A DNA stretch of 64,000 nucleotides from Bostrychus sinensis (lineage: Eukaryota; Chordata; Actinopteri; Gobiiformes; Eleotridae): the NCBI GenBank assembly GCA_020698575.1, contig CM036240.1, positions 22,342,711 to 22,406,710 on the forward strand. The letters are read 5' to 3'. Shown one piece after another: positions 52,401-58,856 of the stretch. Positions within the stretch are counted from its first letter, which is position 1, and each line of letters starts with the position of its first letter. The notes under the pieces are model-generated. The model was not told the DNA's origin. It made no database searches and saw only the letters and a list, made by a program, of their open reading frames with translations. The position numbers and the translations under genes were made by a program.

Positions 52401-55390
52401 CCTCTTGCAATGGTAAATAATCATGTTATTTATGTTATTTATGTGTTTCAGACAGTGATCACACCAAAAAAATATTTGTTCCTTTGCCCATTCCTATTTG
52501 TTCCCGGCATTCCTCCAGTAGCATTTTGAGTTAGGTTGCTAACAGACAAAACTGTCAAAAAAACAGTAATAGTATAGTTAAAATAATTCTTGATTCAGGC
52601 AGTGACCCCTTTCCACAATATTCCAAGCATTTTATTTTAGCAAAAAAGAAAAGACAATTAGATTTTAGTGGCATTTAGACTGAAATAATTCACATCAAAT
52701 AAACATACATACACATAATCAAGGACAGTACATTTCTGTAACAACTCAAGTACTATTGGCTTTAGTACTAATACTTCCATGCCACTCACTGCAGGCCACT
52801 TTCATCTTTGTCCAAACTGTTATCAGCCACTTTCCCTTTCTTTGCTACGACAACACTTCAGTGGTAAACTCTAGTAGATACTTCTTTGCTGCTGTCACAT
52901 TATTATTACTGTTGGCTTCCAGCATTTCCAGAAATCCAGGAAGGAAATTGGAAAGGGTAGGAATACATAAATGGTGGACAACTGCCTCTGAGCAAACATA
53001 ACTTGCATGACTCAAGGTTTATTAAAATGGCAAATATTGCGTATGAGGCGTGCCTTTTCATAACCCAATCTAATGACTCACTATATTGCAAATGTATTGT
53101 TATCGCATGGTCGGCAAGTGCAACATTTGTATCACAATAAAAGTAATTCAACCAGTTAGAACTTAAAACAAACCCAAAAAATAGAAGTGTAATGGATAAT
53201 TTATTGAAGGAATAACTTGGCAGGTAGAGACGTCAGTGATAAAATGAAGGGAGAGTTCGATAGATTAGTTAGAGTAATTTTATCCCCCTGGGGCTTAGAC
53301 ACTGGTGGGGGTAAAGAGGAGGAGAAGGAGACTCTGAGGAGGCTGATGGTTCTGTTGCTGCGGTGGCATTGGGGTGGAGGAGGAATGCAGCACATAGCTA
53401 AACAGCAGGACGACTGAGGGAAGAGGGCGTATAAATATATGTGAGAATGGTTTGAGAGGTGATTGGACGAGAGGCAGGTAGAAGGTTGTGATAGGCCAAT
53501 AGTGACAGACAGGTGACAGGGTATAGACAGGAAAAAGAAATCAGTCTGTCTGGTTGAATTTATGCTAATAAATATGCTAATAATGCTACAGCTTCATATC
53601 TTAAAGTTTTAAAGATATCTAAAAGCAATCATAGTTATTGTGATAATCCAGCCACAGGTTTAACAAGCTAGTGTATGCTTTGTGCTAGTCCTAAGCCCAG
53701 ATAAACTGAGGGTTTGTGTAAGAGATCCACTGTAAAACCTATACCAAATAGTCATATTACTGCAGAAGAGTGTGCATTGTGTATGACAATGACATGCTTC
53801 TTCATTCAAGTCTAGCAGAAAAACATACTTTGCAGAGCTCACCCTATTGACTTGAGACTGTAAATGCTGACTGCGGATTAGTGGTCCCAGTCTGGGTCAT
53901 AATAAGACCCATCCCGGGGCCAAAGGGAAACAACCATGCCCTTGACCTAATTCCTGCTTTTAACCGCATTGGCCACCGTCCCTCGGCCACTGCTGTGAAT
54001 CTGATGAGAAACGCACAGTAAACACAAACAGGGGAAAGACAAGCTGGTACGGAGCCCTGCCAAGCCTGCTGCTGCTGTACAGATGAAGAGGCGTGATTGA
54101 TTCTGAGCAGACACAGAACTCACTGTGCCCCACTCCACCCCCAGCCGGCTTTAACCCATTGCAGCGAGAAGGAAGATCTGCCTGGCAGCTCTCCTACTGC
54201 CCTACATTTTATACAGTTAGCCAACGCAGACTATCAGCACTGTGTCAGGAGCGTGAGGAGGAGGAGGCTTAATGCTGTTGCCTTAATTGTTGCATCCACT
54301 CTAAAACCTTCACAGAGCCAGTGAAAGTAACTAAATCAGGTTTCCCTTGAAAGAGAAATAAATGCATGAGGGCTGCACAATATTTAACTATGTTAACTAT
54401 GTTGAGTATTGCAATAACAATATGAATATCATATTTTGATTCAATTAAATTGGCAATTTAGTAGAAATACAGGTCGCTTAAAAATTGGGTCTAAATATGA
54501 TCCATAAGGCTTTTATTAATATTTTGATTTGAAAGGACACTCTTTGGCAGTGCAAATTTCTGTCTGGAAGACCCTAAGAAAACTGCGATATATTTTGTTT
54601 AGATACAGAGAATGTAATTGCTTCTTTTGCCATAAGATAAAGTTTGCATTATATTGTGCAGCCCCAGATTTTTCTCTTTCCAAAATATTAACAAATCATA
54701 ATAGTTTTATCCTGTCTTTAATAGTGAACTGAGAAATAATTTTACCTCTATACATTTAATGAAAAAATTGTAAAATTGGCCTTTGAGGGGGTCAATGAGT
54801 AAGCAAAGACATAACCTACCAAACCCGTATAGTAGAATAAGCAAGCTTTGCATCTTAAAATGAATGCTGCATCTTACTGGAACATGAAATGCACATAGAT
54901 TTTATGAGCACTTTTTTTTTTTTACATGGAATTTAATTTCACTTTCTCAGAAAATTAAGCATTAGTCCATGCATTGAAATCTCAGGATTATCAGATAACT
55001 TTACAATTAGAACATAAACTAATTGAGATTACGAAATCATCATTAATATCTGTGCCCCTCACCCACAATGTTACCAGGAAACACATGTGTTCGAAAACAC
55101 ATAAGAGCTTATTTATTATACAACAAAAATAACTTTAGAAATAAATCAGAGCCCACAGTCTGTTCTCTTTCCAGACTGATGTGCCTGCTCTACTATCCTG
55201 TAAAACCACAAACACACACCTTGAGTACTCTGGGAGCTGGCAGGACCCTGGACTCTCTCCGACTCAGTGCCCTCTCAGCCTCAGACTGTTCGACCGGCTC
55301 TCCTGACTCCTTACACATGTAACCGCTACAGTTTCTCTCCAACACGGTCCGCAGTCCATCGATCACTACGGTGCTGGTGGTGCACCCCAT
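10324..55390 (-). CDS. dock9: dock9 (zizimin-1), CDC42 exchange factor, full gene with alternative first exons
   Basis: A DOCK-D (zizimin) family protein that activates CDC42 at membranes through its DHR2 domain. It is built from an N-terminal region, a PH domain, DHR1 (C2-like), a long helical middle and DHR2. I placed 54 shared coding exons between 46455 and 10324, totalling 6174 nt and joining in frame. With either first exon (49099-49209, 37 codons; 55220-55390, 57 codons) the product is about 2094 or 2114 residues, against about 2069 in human DOCK9 as recalled. The C-terminus (FNAISGTPTSAT, then SSSSVV) matches DOCK9 rather than DOCK10 or DOCK11. Exon groups are listed in the block entries. 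Intron sizes range from 76 bp to several kb, far more compact than the mammalian gene. Two introns use GC donors. It lies head to tail with slc15a1, as in mammals. A teleost a/b paralogue assignment was not possible. Confidence 0.96.
10580..10905. repeat. Composite LINE/SINE-type repeat in a dock9 intron
   Basis: The plus strand carries ACATGCATGTGTTTAGGAGA, GTACCCCGCC and GGTATAGGCTTCAGCC, landmarks of a very common teleost repeat. The right part, read on the minus strand, is tRNA-like (GGTGGCTGAGTGGTTAGCG). Related copies lie at 44500-44840 and 47690-47860. Confidence 0.6.
11168..11486. mobile_element. Non-autonomous MITE with AGGGCTTGACATTAAC ends
   Basis: The left end CAGGGCTTGACATTAAC is mirrored by GTTAATGTCAAGCCCAG at the right, about 320 bp apart. 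There is no coding capacity. The end sequence resembles hAT-type MITEs of fish. No convincing 8-bp duplication was seen. It lies in the last dock9 intron. Confidence 0.65.
12853..13040 (+). mobile_element. Left-end fragment of a Tc1-like transposon
   Basis: GGCACTATGCAAAATGTTAA, TTTTATTCACAATAGAAC, AATTTGAATTTGATGGCAGT and AGGGCAACAAAAGGCTGG follow in the order known from a widespread teleost Tc1-like element. No transposase remains. It lies in the dock9 intron between exons 13478-13688 and 12365-12555. Confidence 0.55.
14525..14620 (+). repeat. tRNA-like sequence (SINE head or tRNA pseudogene)
   Basis: It has an A-box-like TAGCTCAGTTGGTAAAGC and a B-box-like GGATTTGAGCCC. No 7-bp acceptor stem can be formed and the anticodon arm region is disrupted, so it is not a working tRNA gene. 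It lies in a dock9 intron. Confidence 0.5.
15125..15130 (-). CDS. dock9: dock9 6-nt microexon encoding Ala-Ala
   Basis: On the coding strand a pyrimidine-rich tract ending TCTTTAAAG is followed by GCCGCG and then the strong donor GTAAGT. Inserting these six bases between the exon ending FFGQ (15276-15389) and the exon starting HYQFTDS (14289-14318) gives FFGQAAHYQFTDS, matching the human FFGQAAQYQFTDS recalled for DOCK9. Phase is preserved with or without it. At this size it would be missed by standard gene finders. Confidence 0.8.
16679..24708 (-). CDS. dock9: dock9 middle block: helical region between DHR1 and DHR2
   Basis: Exons 5'->3': 24622-24708, 24441-24530, 23686-23801, 23485-23554, 23249-23374, 23093-23164, 22852-22998, 22688-22771, 22505-22616, 21648-21826, 21454-21570, 20865-20976, 20655-20788, 19412-19526, 19256-19322, 19119-19166, 18032-18168, 17153-17268, 16947-17084, 16679-16861, 16495-16608. 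The encoded protein is mostly helical (armadillo-like in this family), including EGHVMIKFLPTILNQLFRVL, FKFEFLRVVCNHEHYVPLNL and KSLLMCFLHVLKSMSE. A Ser/Thr-rich disordered insert (NADSRGSLISTDSGNSLPEK) lies in exon 20655-20788. Exon 18032-18168 carries the HERKSQTLPVSRNR segment, which is optional in mammalian transcripts as I recall. Exon 23686-23801 ends at a GC donor. Confidence 0.94.
18815..18840. repeat. (CAAA)n microsatellite
   Basis: About six tandem CAAA units in a dock9 intron. It is simple sequence, probably length-variable. Confidence 0.9.
24785..25843 (-). CDS. dock9: dock9 DHR1 (C2-like) block
   Basis: Exons 5'->3': 25764-25843, 25495-25682, 25351-25416, 25183-25275, 24980-25103, 24785-24900. 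The encoded stretch includes FEVEEFVPFIAKCSQPFTIY, SNHLYVYPKHLKYDGQKSFA, ARNIAVSIEFKDSDEEEG, CIYGRPGGPLFTKNAFAAV and HEKHHLLFTFYHISCDS. These match the DOCK homology region 1 core, a C2-type fold that binds phosphoinositides in several DOCK proteins. The block covers roughly residues 600-800. Introns here are short (under 200 bp). Confidence 0.95.
26126..31485 (-). CDS. dock9: dock9 linker block between PH and DHR1
   Basis: Exons 5'->3': 31433-31485, 30556-30630, 30205-30345, 28612-28821, 27681-27803, 27246-27328, 26126-26248. Conserved segments include EEKFGKRVLVNCNDLSFNLQ, VEPFYITLSLFDI followed by SSDFHVDLNHPSVRGML, CPHPDIFLVARIEKVLQ, and GQYRMPFAWAAR. Exon 31433-31485 is Ser/Asp-rich (DDLGKSDSSSGSMDS) and likely disordered. 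Exon 28612-28821 contains a variable Gly-rich loop. Introns here host several MITEs and tRNA-derived repeats. Confidence 0.94.
26399..26706. mobile_element. hAT-type MITE with CAGTGGTTCCCAA ends
   Basis: The left end CAGTGGTTCCCAACCTTTTT is mirrored by AATTGGGAAACTCTGG at the right. The flanking octamers (GTATAAAG and GTTTAAAT) agree at 6 of 8 positions, suggesting a worn hAT duplication. It is about 308 bp with no open frame, in a dock9 intron. Confidence 0.65.
26896..26998. mobile_element. Small MITE with GGTTTCCAAA ends
   Basis: GGTTTCCAAACAC at the left and TTTGGGAACC at the right face each other about 100 bp apart, just downstream of the 26399 element and possibly a relative of it. It is too short to code for anything. 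Confidence 0.4.
28430..28530. repeat. Fragment of the CCATGACTTTTCCAG repeat family
   Basis: TTCCATAATTTTCCAAACTT and TTAAATTTCCATGACATCCA recur, with changes, at 29168-29795. It is an internal fragment of that element. Confidence 0.45.
29168..29795. mobile_element. MITE-like repeat with AGGGTTCATACAC / TTTTCCAGG ends
   Basis: It begins AGGGTTCATACACTTTTTAA, TTTCCATAACTTTTCCATGG and ends TTCCATGACTTTTCCAGG and TTTTCAATGATTGTCCCAC. The layout matches a common fish repeat whose ends are inverted copies. It contains a 24-nt poly(A) at 29518-29541. It lies in the dock9 intron between exons 30205-30345 and 28612-28821. Confidence 0.5.
31130..31395 (-). repeat. tRNA-containing composite repeat, copy 1
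   Basis: On the minus strand CACAAGGGGCCAGTAAAGGG precedes a tRNA-like part (GTGTGGCTCAATGGACC). Its body reads towards AACCTC-type ends on the plus strand. It shares its order of landmarks with copies at 32345, 34990, 37835, 48340, 52375 and 62330. Confidence 0.55.
32345..32612 (-). repeat. tRNA-containing composite repeat, copy 2
   Basis: The minus strand carries ACACAAGGGGTCAGTAAAGG, then TTTGTGGCCCGATGGACAGA, CCCCTGAACTAAAAGG and GGAGTCCAGGTC. It is the cleanest copy of the tRNA-like head (A- and B-box-like words about 40 nt apart). Confidence 0.6.
32724..36229 (-). CDS. dock9: dock9 PH-domain block
   Basis: Exons 5'->3': 36134-36229, 35907-36041, 32724-32898. The domain spans about residues 169-275 of the form using the 49 kb first exon. 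It begins GGITKHGWLSKGN, continues through RRYFHLTQLGDGSYNLNFYK, KEPKGTIFLDSCMGVVQ and VRRFAFELKMQDKSTYLLAA, and ends with the helix EMEEWINTLNKIL, whose Trp is the family hallmark. In DOCK9 this domain contributes to membrane targeting. A 3-kb intron between 32898 and 35907 holds repeats and no exon. Confidence 0.96.
33170..33760 (+). mobile_element. Internally deleted Tc1-like element
   Basis: The left part (GCAAAATATAAATAAAAACA, TGCAAATCTCATAAA) and the right part (CCCTGTCCCAACTTTTTAAT) are the ends of the same Tc1-like family seen at 12853 and 41692. Inside lies unrelated sequence with a GCAGCGCCACCTGAAGGACC segment, probably another repeat. No intact transposase frame was seen. Confidence 0.5.
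34990..35285 (-). repeat. tRNA-containing composite repeat, copy 3
   Basis: The minus strand reads CACCACAAGGGGACAGTTTA, later TGTAGCTCTGTGGATAGAGC, AACCCCTGAATTAGAA and CTCTGATTTGAGTTC. The TGCTAACAGACAAAAA body word near 35250 is also in copies 1, 2 and 5 in varied form. Confidence 0.6.
36300..36535. repeat. Worn GTA-rich MITE copy
   Basis: It runs from AAAAGTTACTAAATACTTTT through a TAGTAGTAGTGGTTG run to TTGTACTTTTACCACTACTA. The layout resembles the 7205 element, but the ends are poorly kept. Confidence 0.4.
36536..36730 (+). repeat. CCAGATGCCCTTCCTGATGC repeat, copy A
   Basis: GGGGTCGCCATAGCAAATCA and CAGATGCCCTTCCTGATGC are hallmarks of a widespread teleost repeat. A second plus-strand copy is at about 43575-43720 and an inverted copy at 58270-58480. 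Confidence 0.5.
37835..38110 (-). repeat. tRNA-containing composite repeat, copy 4
   Basis: The minus strand has TTATCCCTTAACTAGAAGAT, TCTGATTTGACTCCAGATCT and ATTGCGAGATAGGGACAG, in the same order as in copies 2 and 3. A 16-nt run of T marks the plus-strand right end. Confidence 0.55.
38801..46455 (-). CDS. dock9: dock9 N-terminal shared exons
   Basis: Exons 5'->3': 46339-46455, 43003-43092, 41556-41638, 38801-38870. They encode IKPKVIEPLDYENVLVQRKT, LRRQGRTVFSTVPENAE, SDWHVVNYKYEDYSGDFRQL and RPDKLAVHVFEVDEDVDKDE, which match the conserved N-terminal region of zizimin-type DOCK proteins. Exon 46339-46455 is phase 0 at its 5' edge and accepts either upstream first exon. Introns contain an internally broken Tc1-like transposon (39413-40977) and several MITEs. 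Confidence 0.94.
38963..39375. mobile_element. MITE copy with CGGTGGAAAATAACTA left end
   Basis: It runs from AGCGGTGGAAAATAACTAGG, through AGGTAGTAGTAGTAGTACTA, to GAGTAATTCTCCCACCTCTG. Ends and trinucleotide interior match the 7205 family. It abuts the Tc1-like element at 39413. Confidence 0.5.
39413..40977 (+). mobile_element. Tc1/mariner transposon with kept ends and broken transposase
   Basis: Perfect inverted ends CACTGCTCAAAAAAAT (from 39415) and ATTTTTTTGAGCAGTG (to 40975) are flanked by TA on both sides, the Tc1/mariner target. The interior (about 39620-40711, plus strand) encodes Tc1-type transposase pieces in different frames: VLFTDESRFTLST, LLMQDNARPY and SPDLNPIEHIWD, which carry the three DDE residues. 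Frame changes occur near 39880, 40020, 40200 and 40360, so no full protein can be made. It lies in the dock9 intron between exons 41556-41638 and 38801-38870. The family appears in many fish genomes. Confidence 0.9.
41692..41846. mobile_element. Short Tc1-derived MITE
   Basis: GTTGGGCACTGTGTAAAATA at the left and TTACATTTAAAGAGTGGCCC at the right are inverted relatives about 150 bp apart. They match the ends of the Tc1-like fragments at 12853 and 33170. There is no coding content. Confidence 0.5.
42565..42889. mobile_element. hAT-type MITE with perfect 8-bp target duplication
   Basis: The ends TAAGAGTGCTCCGATCA and TGATCGGAGCACCCTTA are inverted copies. The flanking octamer ATACACAG occurs at 42557-42564 and again at 42890-42897. 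The 325-bp element has a further GGCCGATC-type inner inverted region and no transposase. It is in a dock9 intron. Confidence 0.85.
43575..43720 (+). repeat. CCAGATGCCCTTCATGATAC repeat, copy B
   Basis: TGCCAGATGCCCTTCATGAT and CCATTTATCTGGGCTTGGGA match copy A (36536) and, inverted, copy C (58270). Confidence 0.5.
44500..44840 (+). repeat. tRNA-headed SINE-type repeat
   Basis: A tRNA-like start (AGTGGTTAGCAGTCCTTCTC, then GGTCATGGGTTTGATCTTC) is followed by CCTAAGACATTCATGTGTGG and by GTGCCCCGCATAAAGCCCAT. The 3' part is shared with 10580-10760 and 47690-47860. Confidence 0.6.
47690..47860 (+). repeat. 3' fragment of the 44500-type repeat
   Basis: TCTGCAGGTATTCCAGCTTA and GCAGGGATAAGCTCCAGCAA correspond to the tail part of the repeats at 10580 and 44500. 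No tRNA-like head is present. Confidence 0.45.
48250..48755. mobile_element. Tc1/mariner-type MITE with TA duplication, carrying a composite repeat
   Basis: The ends CAGTATTGTGCAAAAG and CTTTTGCACAGTACTA are inverted copies, each flanked by TA. The inside holds a plus-strand copy of the tRNA-containing repeat family (GGCTCTAAGGAAAAGAGC, CCCTGAACTAGAAGGTCT, GAGTCCAGATGTGGGC), so one repeat is nested in the other. It lies between dock9 exons 49099-49209 and 46339-46455. Confidence 0.7.
49099..49209 (-). CDS. dock9: dock9 alternative first coding exon (MQGRASKTKKELV form)
   Basis: The ATG at 49207-49209 opens 37 codons starting MQGRASKTKKELVIES and ending VDAVPQVA. It stops at a GTAAGT donor in phase 0, so it joins directly to exon 46339-46455 (IKPKVIEPLD). 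The basic start (K/R-rich) differs from the 55 kb form. A GC box (GGGCGGGGCC on the coding strand, about 49400-49411) lies about 190 bp upstream, consistent with a TATA-less promoter. The 5' UTR limit is not defined. The reading is supported by frame and splice site rather than by a recalled orthologous exon. Confidence 0.75.
49400..49411 (-). promoter_or_regulatory. dock9: GC box near the proximal dock9 promoter
   Basis: GGCCCCGCCCAC on the plus strand reads as a consensus Sp1-type GC box upstream of the MQGRAS first exon. No TATA element was seen between it and the ATG. This suggests a separate promoter for this transcript form. Confidence 0.4.
49580..49930. repeat. Worn GTA-rich MITE with poly(A) core
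   Basis: It contains AAGAGAAGTACTCAAAGTTG, an 18-nt A run near 49691, AAAGTATTTAATGTACATTT and, at the right, a CTACTACTACTACTG run. The layout matches the 7205 family, but the termini are not defined. Confidence 0.4.
50110..50400. other. GC-richer non-repetitive block between the two dock9 first exons
   Basis: About 290 bp stand out from the AT-rich surroundings (for example GTGGGCCGCGGCAGCGGAGG and GGGTCTTATCCCAGGCC). Open frames on both strands are incidental and no homologue was recognised. It could be a regulatory element; conservation is unknown. Confidence 0.35.
50878..51273. mobile_element. MITE-like element with TATGGATGAAACAAT / ATTGTGACATCCCTA ends
   Basis: The right end read inverted (TAGGGATGTCACAATATCC) resembles the left end. 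Internal GTGATATTGC and CACAATATCGCAATAAATA words are typical of a fish repeat rich in ATTGTGATAT. The ends are imperfect. Confidence 0.45.
52375..52560 (-). repeat. Composite repeat, copy 5 (body only)
   Basis: CCCTCTTGCAATGGTAAATA and TTGAGTTAGGTTGCTAACAG match the body of the tRNA-containing family. The tRNA-like head is missing. Confidence 0.4.
54366..54668. mobile_element. MITE with AGGGCTGCACAATAT ends
   Basis: The left end AGGGCTGCACAATATTTAA is mirrored by ATATTGTGCAGCCCC at about 54653-54667. The element is about 300 bp, with no intact gene inside. A partial relative (AGGGCTGCATGTCATGA) is at 55680. The end type is common among fish hAT-like MITEs. Confidence 0.6.
55220..55390 (-). 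CDS. dock9: dock9 alternative first coding exon (MGCTTS form)
   Basis: The ATG at 55388-55390 opens 57 codons starting MGCTTSTVVIDGLRTVLE and ending at APRVLK, followed by a GTGTGT donor in phase 0 that joins exon 46339-46455. Gly2, Cys3 and Ser6 fit an N-myristoylation site with an adjacent palmitoylatable Cys, as in Lck-type dually acylated proteins. This predicts a membrane-anchored form of the exchange factor. Two upstream ATGs open short out-of-frame or terminated frames (see findings). The donor is weaker than that of the 49 kb exon. Mammalian DOCK9 also uses several first exons; exact correspondence needs an alignment. Confidence 0.72.
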
Positions 55391-55745
55391 CCCACTTGCT
55401 CCCAACAGTTCATTAGTCACTCAGGACAGCCCTGGTCCGGCCCTGGTTCCTCTACTGTCCATGATCTACAGCTCCTCGCATCCAGAGAGAGCTAGAGAGA
55501 GTGTCTGAGTCCGAGTGTGCTGATAGAATTACCTCAGTCAGCAGCACGCGAGGCAGAGAGAGTGAGAGCGCAGAACAAGAGAGATGGGGGGGATGAAGGA
55601 TGCTGTGAGAGGCTGCTGTGGCTACAACATCACAAAGCTCTGAGCATCTGTCTCTCCAACTAAGACTCACATGATTCTAGGGCTGCATGTCATGAAAAAA
55701 AAATATATATATATGTGATAACTATGTTGAATATCGCTGTAACTG

Positions 55746-56188
55746 TACCCACTGGCTACTTTATTAAAATCACCTTTTTTAGGATTTTAGACAACATATT
55801 TAATCAGCCAATCACAGGGCAGCAGCATAGAGCAGTCCAGAAAGCATCAGAATAGAGTAGAGCAGTAACATGGCATGGACTGGTCTTAGTATTTAATAAA
55901 TTGATGATCTACGGGGATTTTTACGCTCAACAACATCTGAGTTTACAGAGAATGGTCCCAGAAAAAGAAAATATCCAGTGAGCAGCAGTTCTGGAGGCAA
56001 AAAAGCCTTGTTGATGCCAGAGGTCAGAGGAGAATGTCTGGTTTGAGGCGATAAAGACCTAAATAACCACTTTTAACAACAAACTCTGCAAAGGACCAGC
56101 TCTGAACACACAACAACATTGAGGCAACAAGCTCCAGCAGCAGGAGACCACACCACGGCCTCTTCTAATAAAGTGGACAGTGAGTGTA
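55746..56188 (+). mobile_element. Internally deleted Tc1-like element with transposase remnant
   Basis: The ends CACTGGCTACTTTATTAAAA and AATAAAGTGGACAGTGAGTG are inverted copies. Between them TTACAGAGAATGGTCCCAG, CTTGTTGATGCCAGAGGTCA and CTCTGAACACACAAC derive from the DNA-binding part of a teleost Tc1-like transposase. The catalytic part is gone and the frame is broken. Confidence 0.7.
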
Positions 56189-58269
56189 TAAAAACAGTGA
56201 TATTTAGAAATCCTTTATGATATAGTAAGATGAACATTTATTTGATTTTAGTTTGTTCAGAGAGCACAGTAACAATGTGGCTTAATCAGAAACATTAAAC
56301 TAGGGCAAATATATGACTGAAATCAGATGGAAGAAAATAAAATCACTGTAATACATTAAATCACTTGCAATATGGATAATGTGGTTGTTGATTATTATAA
56401 TAAATTTGTCATATTCTTTTTATAAGCTTTCATATACACCATTTCTAAAACTATACTTCATTTGAATGCATTTGGTTAAACTACTCATGCTCAAATTAAA
56501 CATTAGCCTTGATTTTGAGACTTTTGGGAGCATGATAAATGGGTTACACCAAGTCTTGTATCCAGAGGGAAAGTGTGGTGACATGCTCAGGCAAACTGCA
56601 ATATGGCTGAGTGCTCATTTAGTTCAAATGAGAATCAAGAACTACTGGCAGAAAACAAGGACATTTTAGAGCATTTTGAGAATGGACTGAGACTATCCCA
56701 ACAACTGTGGGCATAAGCTGGGTAGTTGGTAAACCCTGGCAAATGTATATTTTATTGCAGGGCTGACAAAAAACATACACTAACAACCATTCACTCTCAC
56801 GTCTAATTAGTTAGAGCAATTTAGATTGACCAATTCTCCAAAAATATTAAATCAGAGAAATATTGCTGACAACTGTGTTTGGTATATAAGATTAGCTGGT
56901 CATTCAGCAACAAAGATGCAATAAGAAAATGCCAACATCATTTGAAAAGCAGGCTTTTTAATCTATTTTTTTAAATAAACAGTTTGTAGAACATCATGGT
57001 CTGTGTTGGAAAACCCCTCTTCAGTCTCAAAAAAATCTCAGGTATAATTTCCACTTTTAGTTTTACATGCTCAATTTAAGCCAACCTGTGTTTAAGTAAT
57101 TAAAGCAATTAGACACACTGCATTTGACACATGCACATACACTCCCTGTCCACACCTTCTGTATGGCAAAAAAGTATCTGTTTTTGTTGGTTGAAATCCC
57201 CTCACCCAATCTCTTTTCCTGGAGCTCTAGGCCACAGACTTGGCCATAGAAAAAAAAAATCTTACCAACCATAGTAACACATGCTACTACTGGCAGCAGC
57301 TGTGCTTACTCACATGACACTAAATTCAGTGGCAAATACACACTGCTTGTCTATCAGTAGGGACACACAAGAAAAAATATACTTGGTTGAAATAAAGACA
57401 TTTAACACATCAGCAAAATGGCCTCTTACATTATGATGGTGCACCAAGACATAAAGAGCACAAACATCCCTGCTCGGAGGTGTGTTAATATTTCAGTAGA
57501 GCTTGACACACTGAACTACATTCAACTGCAATAGCCCTGGAATGGAGGGATGCAAAAAGACAAGAGCGAGAGAAAGAAGGTTTTGTTAGGAAGAGAAAAG
57601 ATGTTTGATTCTGCCCATTGATTCGTGTGAAATTCATTTGCCACTTGGATTTATCCTTTTCTACTCTCCATCCTTGATGCAAAGAGGGATTTAAAGGCTT
57701 AGTATCTGTAATAGCAAGCAGTAATCTGGTGTAGAACTTGTAAAACTGCAAAGTCAGAAATCCCACGTCTGAAGCTCTTTAGGAGACACAAATTTAGCTT
57801 GAACTCCATGTCTGTTTTTCATAATCCATGACTAAGTCCCAAAAAAATGAGTGCTACATTTTTAAAGAGTCCATTTTCATTCATTCTTGTAATTATTACC
57901 AACATAAAAGAGCAAAGGACAATAGACTATACAAGACCCTGTAAAGTTGACAGCTGTTGGCTGTAAATGCTATGCTTGAGGATATAGAGTCTTTCAGTGC
58001 ATGTAAAGACATGTGATGTAGTGCGGTGTATTTCCCCCCAGTACATAAGCACTACATACTATACTGTATATTTCTCATATCACTATAGAGAAAGTATACA
58101 GGTAGTATGTAACACAAGTCCCAATGTTTATTGAAGTGATGCCCTGTAGCCTGCCTTGTAAAAATAGCAAAAGATGTAATTCATGACATATGTAACCAGC
58201 CCAAACCTTAACACTGGCATTCATAGCTTTATTGGTATTTTGCAAAAGTTGTGGTTACAATTAAAAGCT

Positions 58270-58480
58270 AAAGGGGAATTAGTGGTTTAGTTGTCCAGGC
58301 TCCCTGTTCGTCTAGTGGGTAGCGCTAGCTAGACTAATGCAGAAGATCAAAGATTCCCCAACATACTGTATAACCCAAAACTCCAGCCACAATATGTGCC
58401 AGTCCCAAGCCCAAAGAATGGGAGAGACTGCCAGAAAAGGCATCTGGTGTAACAAATTGCCTAAATGAATCATATGGCAA
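58270..58480 (-). repeat. CCAGATGCCCTTTTCTGGCA-type repeat, copy C (inverted)
   Basis: The minus strand reads CCAGATGCCTTTTCTGGCAG and CATTCTTTGGGCTTGGGAC, matching copies A and B. A tRNA-like GTCTAGTGGGTAGCGC lies at the left on the plus strand. Confidence 0.5.
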
Positions 58481-58856
58481 CCTTTGAGAGGACATTAATG
58501 GTTGTATAGACCGGTTATAAACATACTCTAAACATAGTTAAAATTCTTAAAATGTAGCAAAAAAGGGAGTTGGATATTTGAGTTCTGAGGGCTCGTAAAT
58601 AGTAGCATGAACTATATATCTACAGCAGCAGCAATAGAGAAAAGGAACACAGCTCCATGTGTGGTGCTACATGGATTACTGCTGCTACTGTTACTGAGGC
58701 ATCATATTGTGCTGTTGGTTATACTCAAATACTGATCTCAGTCAGTCAGTGATTGGATTCCAGTGCAAGATGGAGTACATTTTGACAACATAACTCTAAA
58801 TGTTAGAAGCAGATTTGATGAAATTTTCAAGCAAGGTGACTGAATCCACGGTGAAA

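Noticed and set aside
54097..54324. 75-codon plus-strand frame upstream of dock9
   Set aside because: No family match and no splice context; it is probably chance in a GC-richer patch.
55391..55420. Start of the MGCTTS protein ten codons further upstream
   Set aside because: The extended frame would begin with GTG, not ATG; the first in-frame ATG is at 55388-55390.
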